From contig NZ_JAGMUJ010000072.1 in assembly GCF_019049255.1 (NCBI RefSeq), forward strand, positions 154,195-218,194: a stretch of 64,000 nt of DNA, in the 5' to 3' direction. The DNA comes from Streptomyces sp. AC558_RSS880 (lineage in GTDB: Bacteria > Actinomycetota > Actinomycetes > Streptomycetales > Streptomycetaceae). Shown here piece by piece: positions 1 through 8,320 of the stretch (the stretch's first letter is position 1; every line of letters starts with the position of its first letter). The position numbers and the translations under genes are program-made. The notes beneath the pieces are model-generated. The model saw nothing but the letters and a program-made list of their open reading frames with translations, was not told where the DNA came from and ran no database searches.

Positions 1-36
1 ACGGTTCCGGCCGAACTGCCGGACCGCTCTTCCCTG

Positions 37-50
37 CTGGTGTAGACCAA
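37..50. promoter_or_regulatory. DasR/HutC-type operator-like palindrome
   Basis: The core TGGTGTAGACCA is an inverted repeat of TGGT and ACCA around GTAG. It closely resembles the dre sites bound by the GntR/HutC-family regulator DasR of Streptomyces (core TGGTCTAGACCA). It lies about 65 bp upstream of a GntR/UTRA regulator start, so autoregulation by that protein is the simplest inference; a DasR site is the alternative. Confidence 0.5.
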
Positions 51-113
51 TGGTAGATGTGGTGGCGCAACGAGCCCGTACGGCTACGGAACGTCATCAC
101 CAGGAGGCGCGGC

Positions 114-857
114 ATGGCCCGCACCACCCCGCACGACCCCTCACCCACCGAAGGGGAGCCCCTCTACCGGAGGATCGCGACGGAGTTGCTCGGCGAACTG
201 CGGGACGGAACGATTCCGCCCGGCGAACGCCTCCCCGGCGAACGGCGGTTGGCCGAGCACTTCGAGGTCAGCAGGGAGACCGTACGGCAGGCGCTGGAGG
301 TGCTGCGCCGTGACGGACTGGTCGCCACCGACCGGCGGGGCAGCCATGCCACGCTGCCCGGCCTGCCGGTGGAGACGCCGGCCTCGTCCGGGTTCCCGCT
401 CGGCGCGCGGTGCGCCGGCCGGGACGCGGTGGCCAGGGCCACCGTCGCCTGGGAGGCTCCGCCGCCCGGCCACGCCGAGGTGCTCGGAGTGGCCCCGGCC
501 CGGCCCACGCTGGTGCACCGCTACTGGTCCGCGTCGGCCGACGGACGGGACCTGCGGACGGCGGTGACATCGTTTTCCGCCGTGGCGCTCGCGGAGGTCG
601 AGGAGCTGGGCCGCTACCGCGACCGGGCCGACGGCACCGGCGCGGCGGAGCTGTGGCGGGCCTACGACTGGATGCGCCGGGCGGGGCTGACCCTGCACCA
701 CCGCGACACCATCACGCCGGTCGCGGGGACGCCGTCGGTGCGGGTCACCCGGCGGGTACGGGACCAGTACGCCCGCCCGCTGGAGATCACCGAACTCGTC
801 ATGGACGCCCAGGAGGACGTTTTGGTCTACGAGTTCACGGTGCCGTCCGCCCTCTGA
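114..857 (+). CDS. GntR family (HutC/UTRA) transcriptional regulator
   Basis: DNA-binding regulator of the HutC subfamily, 247 aa. An N-terminal winged helix-turn-helix spans about residues 15-80 (PLYRRIATEL, then RLAEHFEVSRETVRQALEVL). A UTRA effector-binding domain runs from about 95 to the end. The ATG at 114 was chosen because AGGAGG stands 7 bases upstream; an ATG at 57 is in frame but lacks a ribosome binding site. A dre-like palindrome lies upstream at 37-50. UTRA domains normally bind small metabolites such as sugars or amino acids; the ligand is unknown. The 3' end overlaps the convergent response regulator gene by 23 bp. Confidence 0.88.
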   Translation: MARTTPHDPSPTEGEPLYRRIATELLGELRDGTIPPGERLPGERRLAEHFEVSRETVRQALEVLRRDGLVATDRRGSHATLPGLPVETPASSGFPLGARCAGRDAVARATVAWEAPPPGHAEVLGVAPARPTLVHRYWSASADGRDLRTAVTSFSAVALAEVEELGRYRDRADGTGAAELWRAYDWMRRAGLTLHHRDTITPVAGTPSVRVTRRVRDQYARPLEITELVMDAQEDVLVYEFTVPSAL

Positions 858-1575
858 CCGGCACCGGGGCCGACTGGGCGGCCTCGTGTGCGCCGGCGCT
901 GACCAGCCCTGTCTCGTAGGCGACGATGACGGCCTGGACACGGTCACGGAGCCCGAGCTTGGCGAGGATGCGGGCGACGTGCGTCTTGACGGTCGCCTCG
1001 GCCAGATGGAGGCGGCCGGCGAGTTCGGCGTTGCTCAGTCCCCGGGCCAGCAGGCCGAGGACCTCGAGTTCGCGCGGGGTGAGCGAGGCGAGGTCGCGGT
1101 GGAGGGCGGCGGTGTCGCCGCCGTGCTGGGCACTGTATCCATGTCCGCCTCCGGCAAAACGCTGCACGAGGCGGCGGGTGATGGCGGGCGCGAGGAGGGC
1201 GTCGCCGGTACGGACCGTGCGGACGGCCGCGGTCAGGTGCTCGGGCGTGACGTCCTTGAGGAGGAAGCCGCTGGCCCCGGCGGACAGTGCCGCGTAGACG
1301 TACCGGTCGAGGTCGAAGGTGGTCAGGATGATGACGCGGGGTGTGTCGGGGGCGCCGGTGAGGATGCGGCGGGTGGCCTCCAGGCCGTCCATCTCGGGCA
1401 TCCGGACGTCCATCAGGACCACGTCGGGACGTGTGCGGCGGACCGCTTCGACGGCTTCGATTCCGTTGGTCGCCTCGGCGACGACGTCGATGCCGTCGGC
1501 GCCGAGGATCAACCGGAATCCGGTGCGGACCAGGGTCTGGTCGTCGGCGAGGAGCACACGCAGTGGCTCGGTCAC
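835..1575 (-). CDS. NarL/LuxR-family response regulator
   Basis: Two-component response regulator, 246 aa. The receiver domain covers residues 5-120, with acidic pocket DD at 11-12, phospho-acceptor Asp56 in VVLMDVRMPEMDG and a conserved Lys in GFLLKDVTP. The LuxR-type helix-turn-helix is at about 165-225 (LTPRELEVLGLLARGLSNAELAGRL). The start is a GTG that overlaps the kinase stop by 4 bp (GTGA), so the pair is translationally coupled. The divergent ABC transporter at 3085-6140 is the likely target by context. The tail is extended and Pro/Ala-rich. Confidence 0.92.
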   Translation of the reverse strand: MTEPLRVLLADDQTLVRTGFRLILGADGIDVVAEATNGIEAVEAVRRTRPDVVLMDVRMPEMDGLEATRRILTGAPDTPRVIILTTFDLDRYVYAALSAGASGFLLKDVTPEHLTAAVRTVRTGDALLAPAITRRLVQRFAGGGHGYSAQHGGDTAALHRDLASLTPRELEVLGLLARGLSNAELAGRLHLAEATVKTHVARILAKLGLRDRVQAVIVAYETGLVSAGAHEAAQSAPVPVRGRTAP

Positions 1576-2930
1576 GGTGTCTCCAAGGGGATCAGGGCCT
1601 CCACACGGTAGCCGCCGGTCAGGCGGCGACCGGTGGTCAGGGTGCCGTCGTACACGGCGAGGCGCTCGCGCAGGCCGATCAGGCCCCGGCCGCTTCCGGC
1701 CGGCGCGCCCGGGTGTCCACCGGTGTCGGTGACTTCCACCCGGAGTTGTTCCGGACCGTATGCGACGGTCACGGCGGCGGTGGCACCGGACGCGTGCTTC
1801 ACGGTGTTGGTCAGGGCTTCCTGGACCACGCGGTAGGCGGCGAGTTCGAGGCCGGGCGGGAGGGGACGGGGCGGGCCGGTCACGGTCAGGTCGACAGGCA
1901 GTCCGGCGTCCCGGACCCGTCCGACCAGCGTCTCCAGCTGGTCCAGGCCGGGTTGCGGGACCGGCACCGCCGCCGTGCCGGCCGGGTCCGCGTCTGTCCC
2001 CTCGCCCTCGTTGGCCATGGTGAGCAGTCCCATGACGTGGCGCAGTTCGGTCATGGCCGCCCGTCCGCCCGCCTCGACGGCGAGCAGCGCCTCTCCCGCC
2101 TGCTCGGGGGAGGTTTCCATGATCTTGCGCGCCGCGCCCGCCTGAATGATCATCACGCTGACGTTGTGCGTGACGACGTCGTGCAGTTCGCGGGCGATTC
2201 TGGCCCGTTCGTGCTCGACGGCCCGGCGCAGCGCCTCGGCCTGTTCGCGTTCCAGGGCGGAGAGCCGGGCGCGGCCCTCGTCCGTGCGGAGTTTCCAGGT
2301 CCGCAGTCCGACGGCGGCCACGGCCATCGGGACCAGGATCAGCAGGACGATGTACTCGTTGGGGACGATCGGTGTCACCGAGTTCCCCGAGGTGCCGACC
2401 AGGGCGACCGACACCGGCAGCCCCGCCAGGGTCGCCAACCGGTACGGGCTGTGGACCGCGGCGCTGTAGACGGCGATGACGAACGCGTAGAAGGTCAGCC
2501 GCAGGACGTTCTGCGGTGTCGCCAGGGTCGCGGCCGTCACGACGCACAGCACGGCGAGCGGGTAGCGGCGGCGCAGCGCGAGGGCACCCGAGGCGACGGC
2601 CGCGAGGGACACCATGAGGGCCAGGCCGCCGGGGCCGGACGGGCGCGGCTCGACGCGCTCCACGCCGGGTGCGATCTCCCGCACCACGACGTTGCCGACG
2701 TTGTCGACGCCGTAGTAGACGGTGACGATACCGAGTGCCAGTGCCACCAGCGCGTCGAACTGCCGGGCGCGGCGGGTGGGCCGCAACGGCGGCCCGCTCG
2801 GCAGCCCGGCGTCGCGGACCGTCCGGCGAACGGCTTCCCGCAGCCGCTCCGGCGTCGTAGATACGTCCCTCACCGGATCATTGTCGCCGCCGCGCGGAGC
2901 CACGGAGTCCGTCCCGATGGTCATTCCCAT
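1572..2930 (-). CDS. Two-component sensor histidine kinase (HisKA_3 type)
   Basis: Membrane histidine kinase of 452 aa. Four or five hydrophobic segments lie between residues 57 and 210. The dimerisation/phosphoacceptor motif ARIARELHDVVTHNVS follows, with phospho-His at residue 250, then a HATPase_c domain (QEALTNTVKHA N-box, VTDTGG and GRGLIGLRER G-boxes). It signals to the overlapping downstream response regulator. The organisation matches the many actinobacterial NarL-type pairs that control divergent ABC exporters. An in-frame ATG six bases further in (2924) is an alternative start. Confidence 0.92.
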   Translation of the reverse strand: MGMTIGTDSVAPRGGDNDPVRDVSTTPERLREAVRRTVRDAGLPSGPPLRPTRRARQFDALVALALGIVTVYYGVDNVGNVVVREIAPGVERVEPRPSGPGGLALMVSLAAVASGALALRRRYPLAVLCVVTAATLATPQNVLRLTFYAFVIAVYSAAVHSPYRLATLAGLPVSVALVGTSGNSVTPIVPNEYIVLLILVPMAVAAVGLRTWKLRTDEGRARLSALEREQAEALRRAVEHERARIARELHDVVTHNVSVMIIQAGAARKIMETSPEQAGEALLAVEAGGRAAMTELRHVMGLLTMANEGEGTDADPAGTAAVPVPQPGLDQLETLVGRVRDAGLPVDLTVTGPPRPLPPGLELAAYRVVQEALTNTVKHASGATAAVTVAYGPEQLRVEVTDTGGHPGAPAGSGRGLIGLRERLAVYDGTLTTGRRLTGGYRVEALIPLETP

Positions 2931-3084
2931 CGCGCCGGATACCTCGTACGCCTACATCGCAAGGATGACGTCCGGAGGGCTCGTCCCGGCGCGGTACCGC
3001 GAGGGGTCCGGGCGGGCGACGCGCGCGGGCCGGGTGCGCTCCTAGCGTTCACGCAGTCAAGTGCCCGTACAAGAGGAGCTGTTC

Positions 3085-3795
3085 ATGACCCTGCCGGTGA
3101 TCGAAGTATGCGAGGTGAGCCGCCGGTACGACGACGGCCCGCCCGCTCTGCGCGAGGCGTCGCTGACCGTGCGGCCCGGCGAGGCCGTCGCGGTCCTCGG
3201 CCCTTCCGGCAGCGGCAAGTCCACGCTGCTGAATCTGATCGCGGGCCTGGACCGGCCCGATGCGGGGACCGTCACCGTGGACGGAGTGCGGGTGGACCGG
3301 CTCGGTGAAACCGGAGCGGCACTCTTCCGGCGGTCGAGGATCGGCGTGGTCTTCCAGTTCTTCAACCTGCTCGACGATCTGACCGTCTCCGACAATGTCG
3401 TCCTGCCCGCGCGCCTGGCGGGTACGGGACGTCGCGAGGCGGACCGCCGGGCGGCGGAACTGCTGGAACTGCTGGGCATCGACCGGCATGCCCGCGCCTA
3501 CCCTGGACGGCTGTCGGGCGGCGAGCGGCAACGCGTCGCGGTGGCACGGGCGTTGGTGAACCGTCCGGCGCTGCTCCTGGCCGACGAGCCGACCGGGGCC
3601 TTGGACACGGCCGCCGGAGAGGACGTCAGCAGGCTGCTCACCACTCTCAACGCCGAAGGCCAGACCGTCGTCGTGGTCACCCACGACCTGGCTCTGGCCC
3701 GGTCCTGCACCGACCGTACGGTGCGGATCGCCGACGGCCGCGTCATCGAGGACGTCCGGTCGTCGCGGGCCGTCGCCCCGGAGGCCGTCCGATGA
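3085..3795 (+). CDS. ABC transporter ATP-binding protein (MacB/LolD-like)
   Basis: ATPase subunit of an exporter or lipoprotein-release type ABC system, 236 aa. It has Walker A GPSGSGKST, Q-loop FQFFNLL, signature LSGGERQRVAVARAL, Walker B LLLADEPTGALD and an H-loop His in VVVVTHD. The ATG at 3085 follows GAGGAGC at 6-7 bp; an upstream in-frame GTG at 3061 lacks support. The stop overlaps the permease start by 4 bp. It is divergent from a two-component system, an arrangement typical of antibiotic- or cell-wall-stress-responsive ABC exporters. Confidence 0.93.
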   Translation: MTLPVIEVCEVSRRYDDGPPALREASLTVRPGEAVAVLGPSGSGKSTLLNLIAGLDRPDAGTVTVDGVRVDRLGETGAALFRRSRIGVVFQFFNLLDDLTVSDNVVLPARLAGTGRREADRRAAELLELLGIDRHARAYPGRLSGGERQRVAVARALVNRPALLLADEPTGALDTAAGEDVSRLLTTLNAEGQTVVVVTHDLALARSCTDRTVRIADGRVIEDVRSSRAVAPEAVR

Positions 3796-6140
3796 GCGTG
3801 CTCGGCAGGGTGGTGCGCTCGGGGGTGGGACGGCGCCGGGTGCACACGCTGGTGATCGGGCTCGCCACGATGATGGCGGTGGCCGCGTCCGTCCTCGGCG
3901 GGTCGCTGCTCGTGGTGTCCGGCGCGCCCTTCGACGACGCCTTCTCCAGGCAGCGCGGCGCGCATCTGTCCGTGCGGTTCGACGCGGGCGAGGTGAGTGC
4001 CGGGCAGCTGGCCGAGTCCGGGGACACCGAAGGGGTGAGCGCCGCGGCCGGGCCGTTCCGTACGGCGACGGTCACCCCGCGGTCGGACGGGGCGGGCCCC
4101 GAGTGGCCGATGACCGTGGTCGGCCGGGACGATCCCGGCCGGGACGTGGACGAGGTGGCGCTGCTCGACGGACGGTGGCCCGCGCGCCCCGGCGAGATCG
4201 TGCTGTCCGCCGACTCCTCGCTCGTCCCGGCCATGGGCATGGAGATCGCCTTCCCCGGTCCGCCCGGCGGTCCGACGCTGACGGTGGTCGGTGTGGCCCG
4301 CTCGGTCACGCGGACCGCCGACGCCTGGGTGGTTCCGTCCCAGATGCCGGCACTCACCGCGCCCGGCAGCGGCGGCTACCAGATGCTCTACCGCTTCACC
4401 GACGCGGGCACCGCCGCGCGGATCGCGGCGGGCGGCAGGGCCGTGACGGGATCCCTGCCGCCGGGAGCGGCCGTCGGCGAACAGTCGTGGCTCACCGTGA
4501 GGAAGTCCGCCGAGCGCGAGACCGCCCTCTACGTCCCGTTCCTCATGGCGTTCGGTGCCCTGGGCCTGGTCATGTCGGTGCTCATCGTGGGCAACGTCGT
4601 CGCGTCGGCCGTCGGCACGGGAACGCGCCGCATCGGCATCCTCAAGGCCGTCGGCTTCACCCCGGCACAGGTCGTGCGGGCCTACGTGGGCCAGGCGCTG
4701 GTCCCGGCCACCGTCGGCACGGCCCTCGGTGTCCTCGTCGGCCATCTGCTCGCCGTCCCGGTACTGGCCGAGACCGGGGAGGTCTACGTCACCTCGTCCC
4801 TGGCCGTGGAGCCCTGGGTCGACCTGGCGGTGATCGCCGGGGTGCTCGGCCTGGTGGCGGTGACCGCGTGGGCGAGTGCCTGGCGGGCCGGCCGGTTGCG
4901 CACGGTCGACGCGCTCGCTGTCGGACGTACCGCTTCGACGGGGCGCGGCCGGTGGGCGGCCCGGCTGGCCGGCCGGCTGCCGTTGCCGAGGCCGGTTTCC
5001 CTGGGCCTGGCCCGGCCCTTCGAGCGGCCCGCCCGCACACTGGCCATGGGCACGGCGGTCCTGTTCGGCACCGTCGCCGTCACGTTCACCGTGGGGATGG
5101 GCGCCTCGCTCGGCCAGGTGATGGAGGCCAGGGCCCACGACGTCGCCGACGTCACCGTGCCCGCGCGCCTGCCGGACTTCGGACCCCGGGTTCCCGGCCG
5201 GGAGAAGCAGCCCGAGGCCGATCCCGCCGCGGTCGCCGCGGCCGTCGGGGCCGCCACCGGAACCGGGAAGCACTACAGTGCCGCGACGGTACGGGCGACC
5301 GTGTCCGGCTCAACCGGCACCGTCGACGTGGTCGCCTTCACCGGCGACGCCTCCTGGGGCGGCTACACGATGGTCTCGGGCCGCTGGATCGACGGGCCCG
5401 ACGAGGCCGTGGTCCCCACTCCCTTCCTGGCCGCCACCGGCACCCGCGTCGGCGACACCGTCACCCTGGACGGCCTGGCCGAGCCGGTCACGCTCCGGAT
5501 CGTCGGTGAGGTCCTCGATCCCCGCAAGGACGGCATGCAGGTCTTCACCGACGCCTCGGCCCTCACGGCCGCACGTCCCGACCTGACGGAGACGAGCCAT
5601 CACATCGCGGTCACGTCGGGCACCGACGTCTCCGCCTACGTGGACGCGCTGAACGAGGACCTGGCACCGCTGGGGGTCGCCGCCCGGGCCGGTGGGCTCG
5701 ACGCGGGCGGCGACATGGTCGTCACGCTCAACGCGCTGTCCGTGATCCTCACATCGATGCTCGTCGCCGTCGCGGCGCTCGGCGTGCTCAACGGCGTGCT
5801 CCTCGACACCCGCGAGCGCGTCCGGGAGCTCGGTGTCCACAAGGCGCTCGGCATGACACCGCGTCAGACCGTCGCGATGGTCCTCACCTCGGTCGTCGTG
5901 ACCGGACTGGTCGCGGGTGCCGCGGGCGTGCCGCTCGGCGTGGCCCTGCACGGCAGGGTCCTCCCCGCGATGGGCGAGAGCGTGGGGCTCCGCCTCCCGG
6001 ATTCCGTCATCGCCGTCTACCACGGGGCCGAACTGCTGCCGCTCGCCCTCGGCGGCCTCCTCATCGCCGCGCTGGGCGCGCTCCTGCCGGCCGCCTGGGC
6101 CGCCGGGGCCCGTACCGCCACGGCCCTGCGCACCGAGTAG
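3792..6140 (+). CDS. ABC transporter permease, FtsX/MacB family (two FtsX domains)
   Basis: Integral membrane subunit of 782 aa. There is an N-terminal transmembrane helix at about residues 16-40, a large extracytoplasmic region, and a first FtsX domain with three helices (about 245-370). A second helix at about 420 is followed by another extracytoplasmic region and a second FtsX domain (about 640-780). This duplicated layout is normal for actinobacterial FtsX-like permeases fed by a separate MacB-like ATPase. It is coupled to the preceding ATPase gene by an ATGA overlap. Substrate is unknown; antimicrobial peptide or envelope-lipid efflux is inferred from the family. Confidence 0.92.
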   Translation: MSVLGRVVRSGVGRRRVHTLVIGLATMMAVAASVLGGSLLVVSGAPFDDAFSRQRGAHLSVRFDAGEVSAGQLAESGDTEGVSAAAGPFRTATVTPRSDGAGPEWPMTVVGRDDPGRDVDEVALLDGRWPARPGEIVLSADSSLVPAMGMEIAFPGPPGGPTLTVVGVARSVTRTADAWVVPSQMPALTAPGSGGYQMLYRFTDAGTAARIAAGGRAVTGSLPPGAAVGEQSWLTVRKSAERETALYVPFLMAFGALGLVMSVLIVGNVVASAVGTGTRRIGILKAVGFTPAQVVRAYVGQALVPATVGTALGVLVGHLLAVPVLAETGEVYVTSSLAVEPWVDLAVIAGVLGLVAVTAWASAWRAGRLRTVDALAVGRTASTGRGRWAARLAGRLPLPRPVSLGLARPFERPARTLAMGTAVLFGTVAVTFTVGMGASLGQVMEARAHDVADVTVPARLPDFGPRVPGREKQPEADPAAVAAAVGAATGTGKHYSAATVRATVSGSTGTVDVVAFTGDASWGGYTMVSGRWIDGPDEAVVPTPFLAATGTRVGDTVTLDGLAEPVTLRIVGEVLDPRKDGMQVFTDASALTAARPDLTETSHHIAVTSGTDVSAYVDALNEDLAPLGVAARAGGLDAGGDMVVTLNALSVILTSMLVAVAALGVLNGVLLDTRERVRELGVHKALGMTPRQTVAMVLTSVVVTGLVAGAAGVPLGVALHGRVLPAMGESVGLRLPDSVIAVYHGAELLPLALGGLLIAALGALLPAAWAAGARTATALRTE

Positions 6141-6184
6141 GCCACGGGTCGGGGGCAGCCACCGGCCGGCCGTCCACCGGCCCG

Positions 6185-6913
6185 TTACGCATCCACCCGC
6201 GCGGCGACGACCAGCCGGACCTTCGGGCTGCCGTCCCGGCGCCGTCCGAACTCGGGCAGTGCCTGGAACTCCACCCGGAATCCCGCGCGGATCAGTTCGC
6301 GCCGCATGTCGCCGAAGCGGAAGGTGCGGTAGTACATGACGAACGGCGGGCGCCAGACGGCGTTGCGCACCCGCATCACGGCGTCGAACCCCAGCAGCAT
6401 CCCGTAGGTGAGGGAGCCCGGCCGGGGCGGCGCGACCACGGGGAAGACGAAGCGTCCGCCCGGCCGCAGCACCGAGTGGACCTGGGCGAACAACCCCGGC
6501 AGTTCACGGGGCAGGAAGTGCCCGAACGCGCCGAAGCTGACCACGAGGTCGAACACCGGCCCGAACGGCAGTGCCCGCACGTCCGCCCGCACCCAGCCGA
6601 CCGGCGGCCCCGGCGGCCGGACGCGCCGCCGCGCGACGGACAGCATGCCGGCGCTGAAGTCCACGCCCGTGACGCTCTTCCGGCACACCTGGCTCAGCAC
6701 CTCCACGCCCGCGCCGGTGCCGCAGCACAGGTCGAGACCGGCGTCGAAGGGTCCCGTCCGCCGCAGTGCCGAGGCGGTGGCGTCGAGCACCGAGTCGGAC
6801 GTACGGAAGGGGGTGTGGTCGAACTTCGGCGCGAGGAGGTCGTAGCCGCGCTCGACGGACGACAGCGCCTGAACGACGAGTTCACGCAGGCGGGGGCCTT
6901 CGGGGCTGAACAT
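6185..6913 (-). CDS. Class I SAM-dependent methyltransferase
   Basis: A 242-aa protein with the glycine-rich SAM motif LDLCCGTGAG (motif I), a following acidic residue in VTGVDFSAG, and motif II FDLVVSFGAFGHF, ending with an RLVVAARVDA strand. The fold matches small-molecule methyltransferases (Methyltransf_11/25); the substrate cannot be told. The start codon is 4 bp after the PadR stop, so the two genes form a PadR-methyltransferase operon. Confidence 0.88.
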   Translation of the reverse strand: MFSPEGPRLRELVVQALSSVERGYDLLAPKFDHTPFRTSDSVLDATASALRRTGPFDAGLDLCCGTGAGVEVLSQVCRKSVTGVDFSAGMLSVARRRVRPPGPPVGWVRADVRALPFGPVFDLVVSFGAFGHFLPRELPGLFAQVHSVLRPGGRFVFPVVAPPRPGSLTYGMLLGFDAVMRVRNAVWRPPFVMYYRTFRFGDMRRELIRAGFRVEFQALPEFGRRRDGSPKVRLVVAARVDA

Positions 6914-6917
6914 CCGG

Positions 6918-7481
6918 TCAGCGTAGTCGAGCGCGGTGGCGCACCACGGTCAGCGTCCGCTCGCACCAGCGCAGGTTCTCCTCCTCGAAGGCGATTCCGC
7001 CCAGGAGGGTGAGGTACGGTCCGACCCGGTCGGCCCCGCTCAGGTACTCCTCCTCGGAGCGGCCGTCCAGCAGGCGCTCGCGCACGCGGGCGTAGCGGGC
7101 GAGTTTGCCGCGCGCCCACGCCATCCGTTCCTCGAGCAGCGCGGCCGTCGCCGCGGGGTCCGTACCGTCCATGGCCTGAATCTTGATCAGGAATTCGTCG
7201 CGGATGGCGGTGGGCCGTCGGGGCGGCTCGGCGGCGAAGGCCCGCAGGGCGCCGCGGCCGGCTTCGGTGAGGGTGAACATCCGCTTGTCCGGGCGCCGTT
7301 CCTGCCGTACCACCCGGGCCTCGACGAGCCCGTCCCCCGCCAGCCGCTCGAGCTCCCGGTAGAGCTGCTGGGGGGTGCAGGCCCAGAAGTTGGCGAACGA
7401 GACGTCGAAGATCTTGGACAGCTCGTAACCCGAGGCCTCGCCCTCCAGGAGGGCGGCCAGGACGGCGTACTTCAGGGACAT
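6918..7481 (-). CDS. PadR family transcriptional regulator
   Basis: A 187-aa regulator with the PadR N-terminal winged helix (SLKYAVLAALLEGEASGYELSKIF, then PQQLYRELERLAGDGLV) and a C-terminal helical VirR-like dimerisation domain (about 90-180). PadR proteins usually repress a neighbouring gene and release DNA on binding a phenolic or drug-like ligand. It is first in an operon with the methyltransferase and divergent from the SnoaL-like gene. The 69-bp gap between them holds a perfect inverted repeat at 7522-7539. Confidence 0.92.
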   Translation of the reverse strand: MSLKYAVLAALLEGEASGYELSKIFDVSFANFWACTPQQLYRELERLAGDGLVEARVVRQERRPDKRMFTLTEAGRGALRAFAAEPPRRPTAIRDEFLIKIQAMDGTDPAATAALLEERMAWARGKLARYARVRERLLDGRSEEEYLSGADRVGPYLTLLGGIAFEEENLRWCERTLTVVRHRARLR

Positions 7482-7521
7482 GTGGACACGTTAGCAGCGA
7501 GTGATTATTCTCATCCGCATC

Positions 7522-7539
7522 TATTCAACAAGTTGAATA
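7522..7539. promoter_or_regulatory. Perfect inverted repeat, probable regulator operator
   Basis: TATTCAAC-AA-GTTGAATA is an AT-rich perfect palindrome with 8-bp arms in otherwise very GC-rich DNA. It lies 12 bp before the SnoaL-like start and 41 bp from the divergent PadR start. It is the obvious candidate binding site for the adjacent PadR, though it is not the textbook ATGT-N8-ACAT PadR motif. Confidence 0.55.
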
Positions 7540-7550
7540 CAGGAGTGGTG

Positions 7551-7955
7551 ATGCGAGCATTCCGGGAGGCGGTGGAGGCCCACGACCTCGACGCCGCCGT
7601 GGCACTGCTGGCCGAGGACGTCGTCTTCACCAGCCCGGTCGTGTTCAAGCCGTACACCGGCAAGGCGATCACCGGGGCGATCCTGCGCGCGGTCGCGGAG
7701 GTCTTCGAGGATTTCCGGTACGTGCGCGAGATCGACGACGCGGCCGGCCGTGACCACGCGCTCGTGTTCACCGCGCGGGTGGGCGACCGCCGGATCGAGG
7801 GATGCGACTTCATCCACGTCGACGACGACGGGCGCATCGACGAACTGACCGTGATGGTCCGCCCGTTGTCGGGCGCGCAGGCGCTCGCGGCGGCGATGGG
7901 GGCGCAGTTCGAGCGGATCGCGAGCGAGGCGCGGGCTCAGGAGAACCCCGCCTGA
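7551..7955 (+). CDS. SnoaL-like / NTF2-superfamily protein
   Basis: A 134-aa protein with the cone-shaped NTF2 fold pattern: an N-terminal helix (REAVEAHDLDAAVALLAEDVVFTSPV), a central helix (GAILRAVAEVFEDFRYV) and four C-terminal strands ending in IDELTVMVRPLSGAQAL. The family includes polyketide cyclases, hydrolases and ligand-binding proteins; no catalytic residue set is decisive. The ATG at 7551 follows AGGAG; a GTG three bases upstream is also possible. It is divergent from PadR and probably controlled by it. Confidence 0.85.
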   Translation: MRAFREAVEAHDLDAAVALLAEDVVFTSPVVFKPYTGKAITGAILRAVAEVFEDFRYVREIDDAAGRDHALVFTARVGDRRIEGCDFIHVDDDGRIDELTVMVRPLSGAQALAAAMGAQFERIASEARAQENPA

Positions 7956-7984
7956 ACCCGCCTGGGAGCAGGACTCCGGCACAC

Positions 7985-8012
7985 GGGCCCGTCGGTCGTC
8001 ACCGGCGGGCCC
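7985..8012 (+). terminator. Hairpin terminator after SnoaL-like gene
   Basis: GGGCCCGTCGGT and ACCGGCGGGCCC pair over 12 bp with one G-U position and a 4-base loop, 29 bp after the SnoaL-like stop. No U-tract follows, as is common in Streptomyces. Confidence 0.5.
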
Positions 8013-8061
8013 CTCGTCCGTACGGGACCGCGCTCCCGTAGCCGCCACCGGCACCGAGTGG

Positions 8062-8320
8062 TATGCTGCTGGCAGCACCCGTGAAACGCCCCTCTGCGGC
8101 GTCGGTGCCATTTCTTCCACGCATTCTCTTCGGTTCGCCGCAACCGCCCGTCGTGACCGATCGGCGCACGGCTTTCCCGCACCACCTCGTCGGCAGGGTC
8201 TCTTCCCGCCGTGACCGGGTGCTGCTCTCCGCCGTCCGGAGGCGCGTGTCCGCCCTCCCGCGCGGTCTCCTCCTTCCCACCGCACGTTCCTGTCCGTCGT
8301 CCGCGAAAGGACCGACCCCC
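8062..8320 (+). promoter_or_regulatory. Long C-rich leader of the second rho gene
   Basis: The 365-bp gap 7956-8320 holds no convincing gene. A possible -10 element TATGCT (8062-8067) has no clear -35. It overlaps a small perfect stem TGCTGC/GCAGCA. The following roughly 240-nt leader is pyrimidine-rich; in 8221-8280 there are 30 C against 16 G. C-rich, G-poor leaders are the hallmark of Rho-loading (rut) regions, and rho genes are commonly autoregulated in their leaders. Whether this leader is a rut site is inference. Confidence 0.4.

Noticed and set aside
1576..2547. Long open frame upstream of the response regulator on the minus strand
   Set aside because: It lies antiparallel-frame within the histidine kinase gene; the sequence is Arg/Pro/Gly-rich shadow translation. 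The receiver domain clearly starts at the GTG at 1575.
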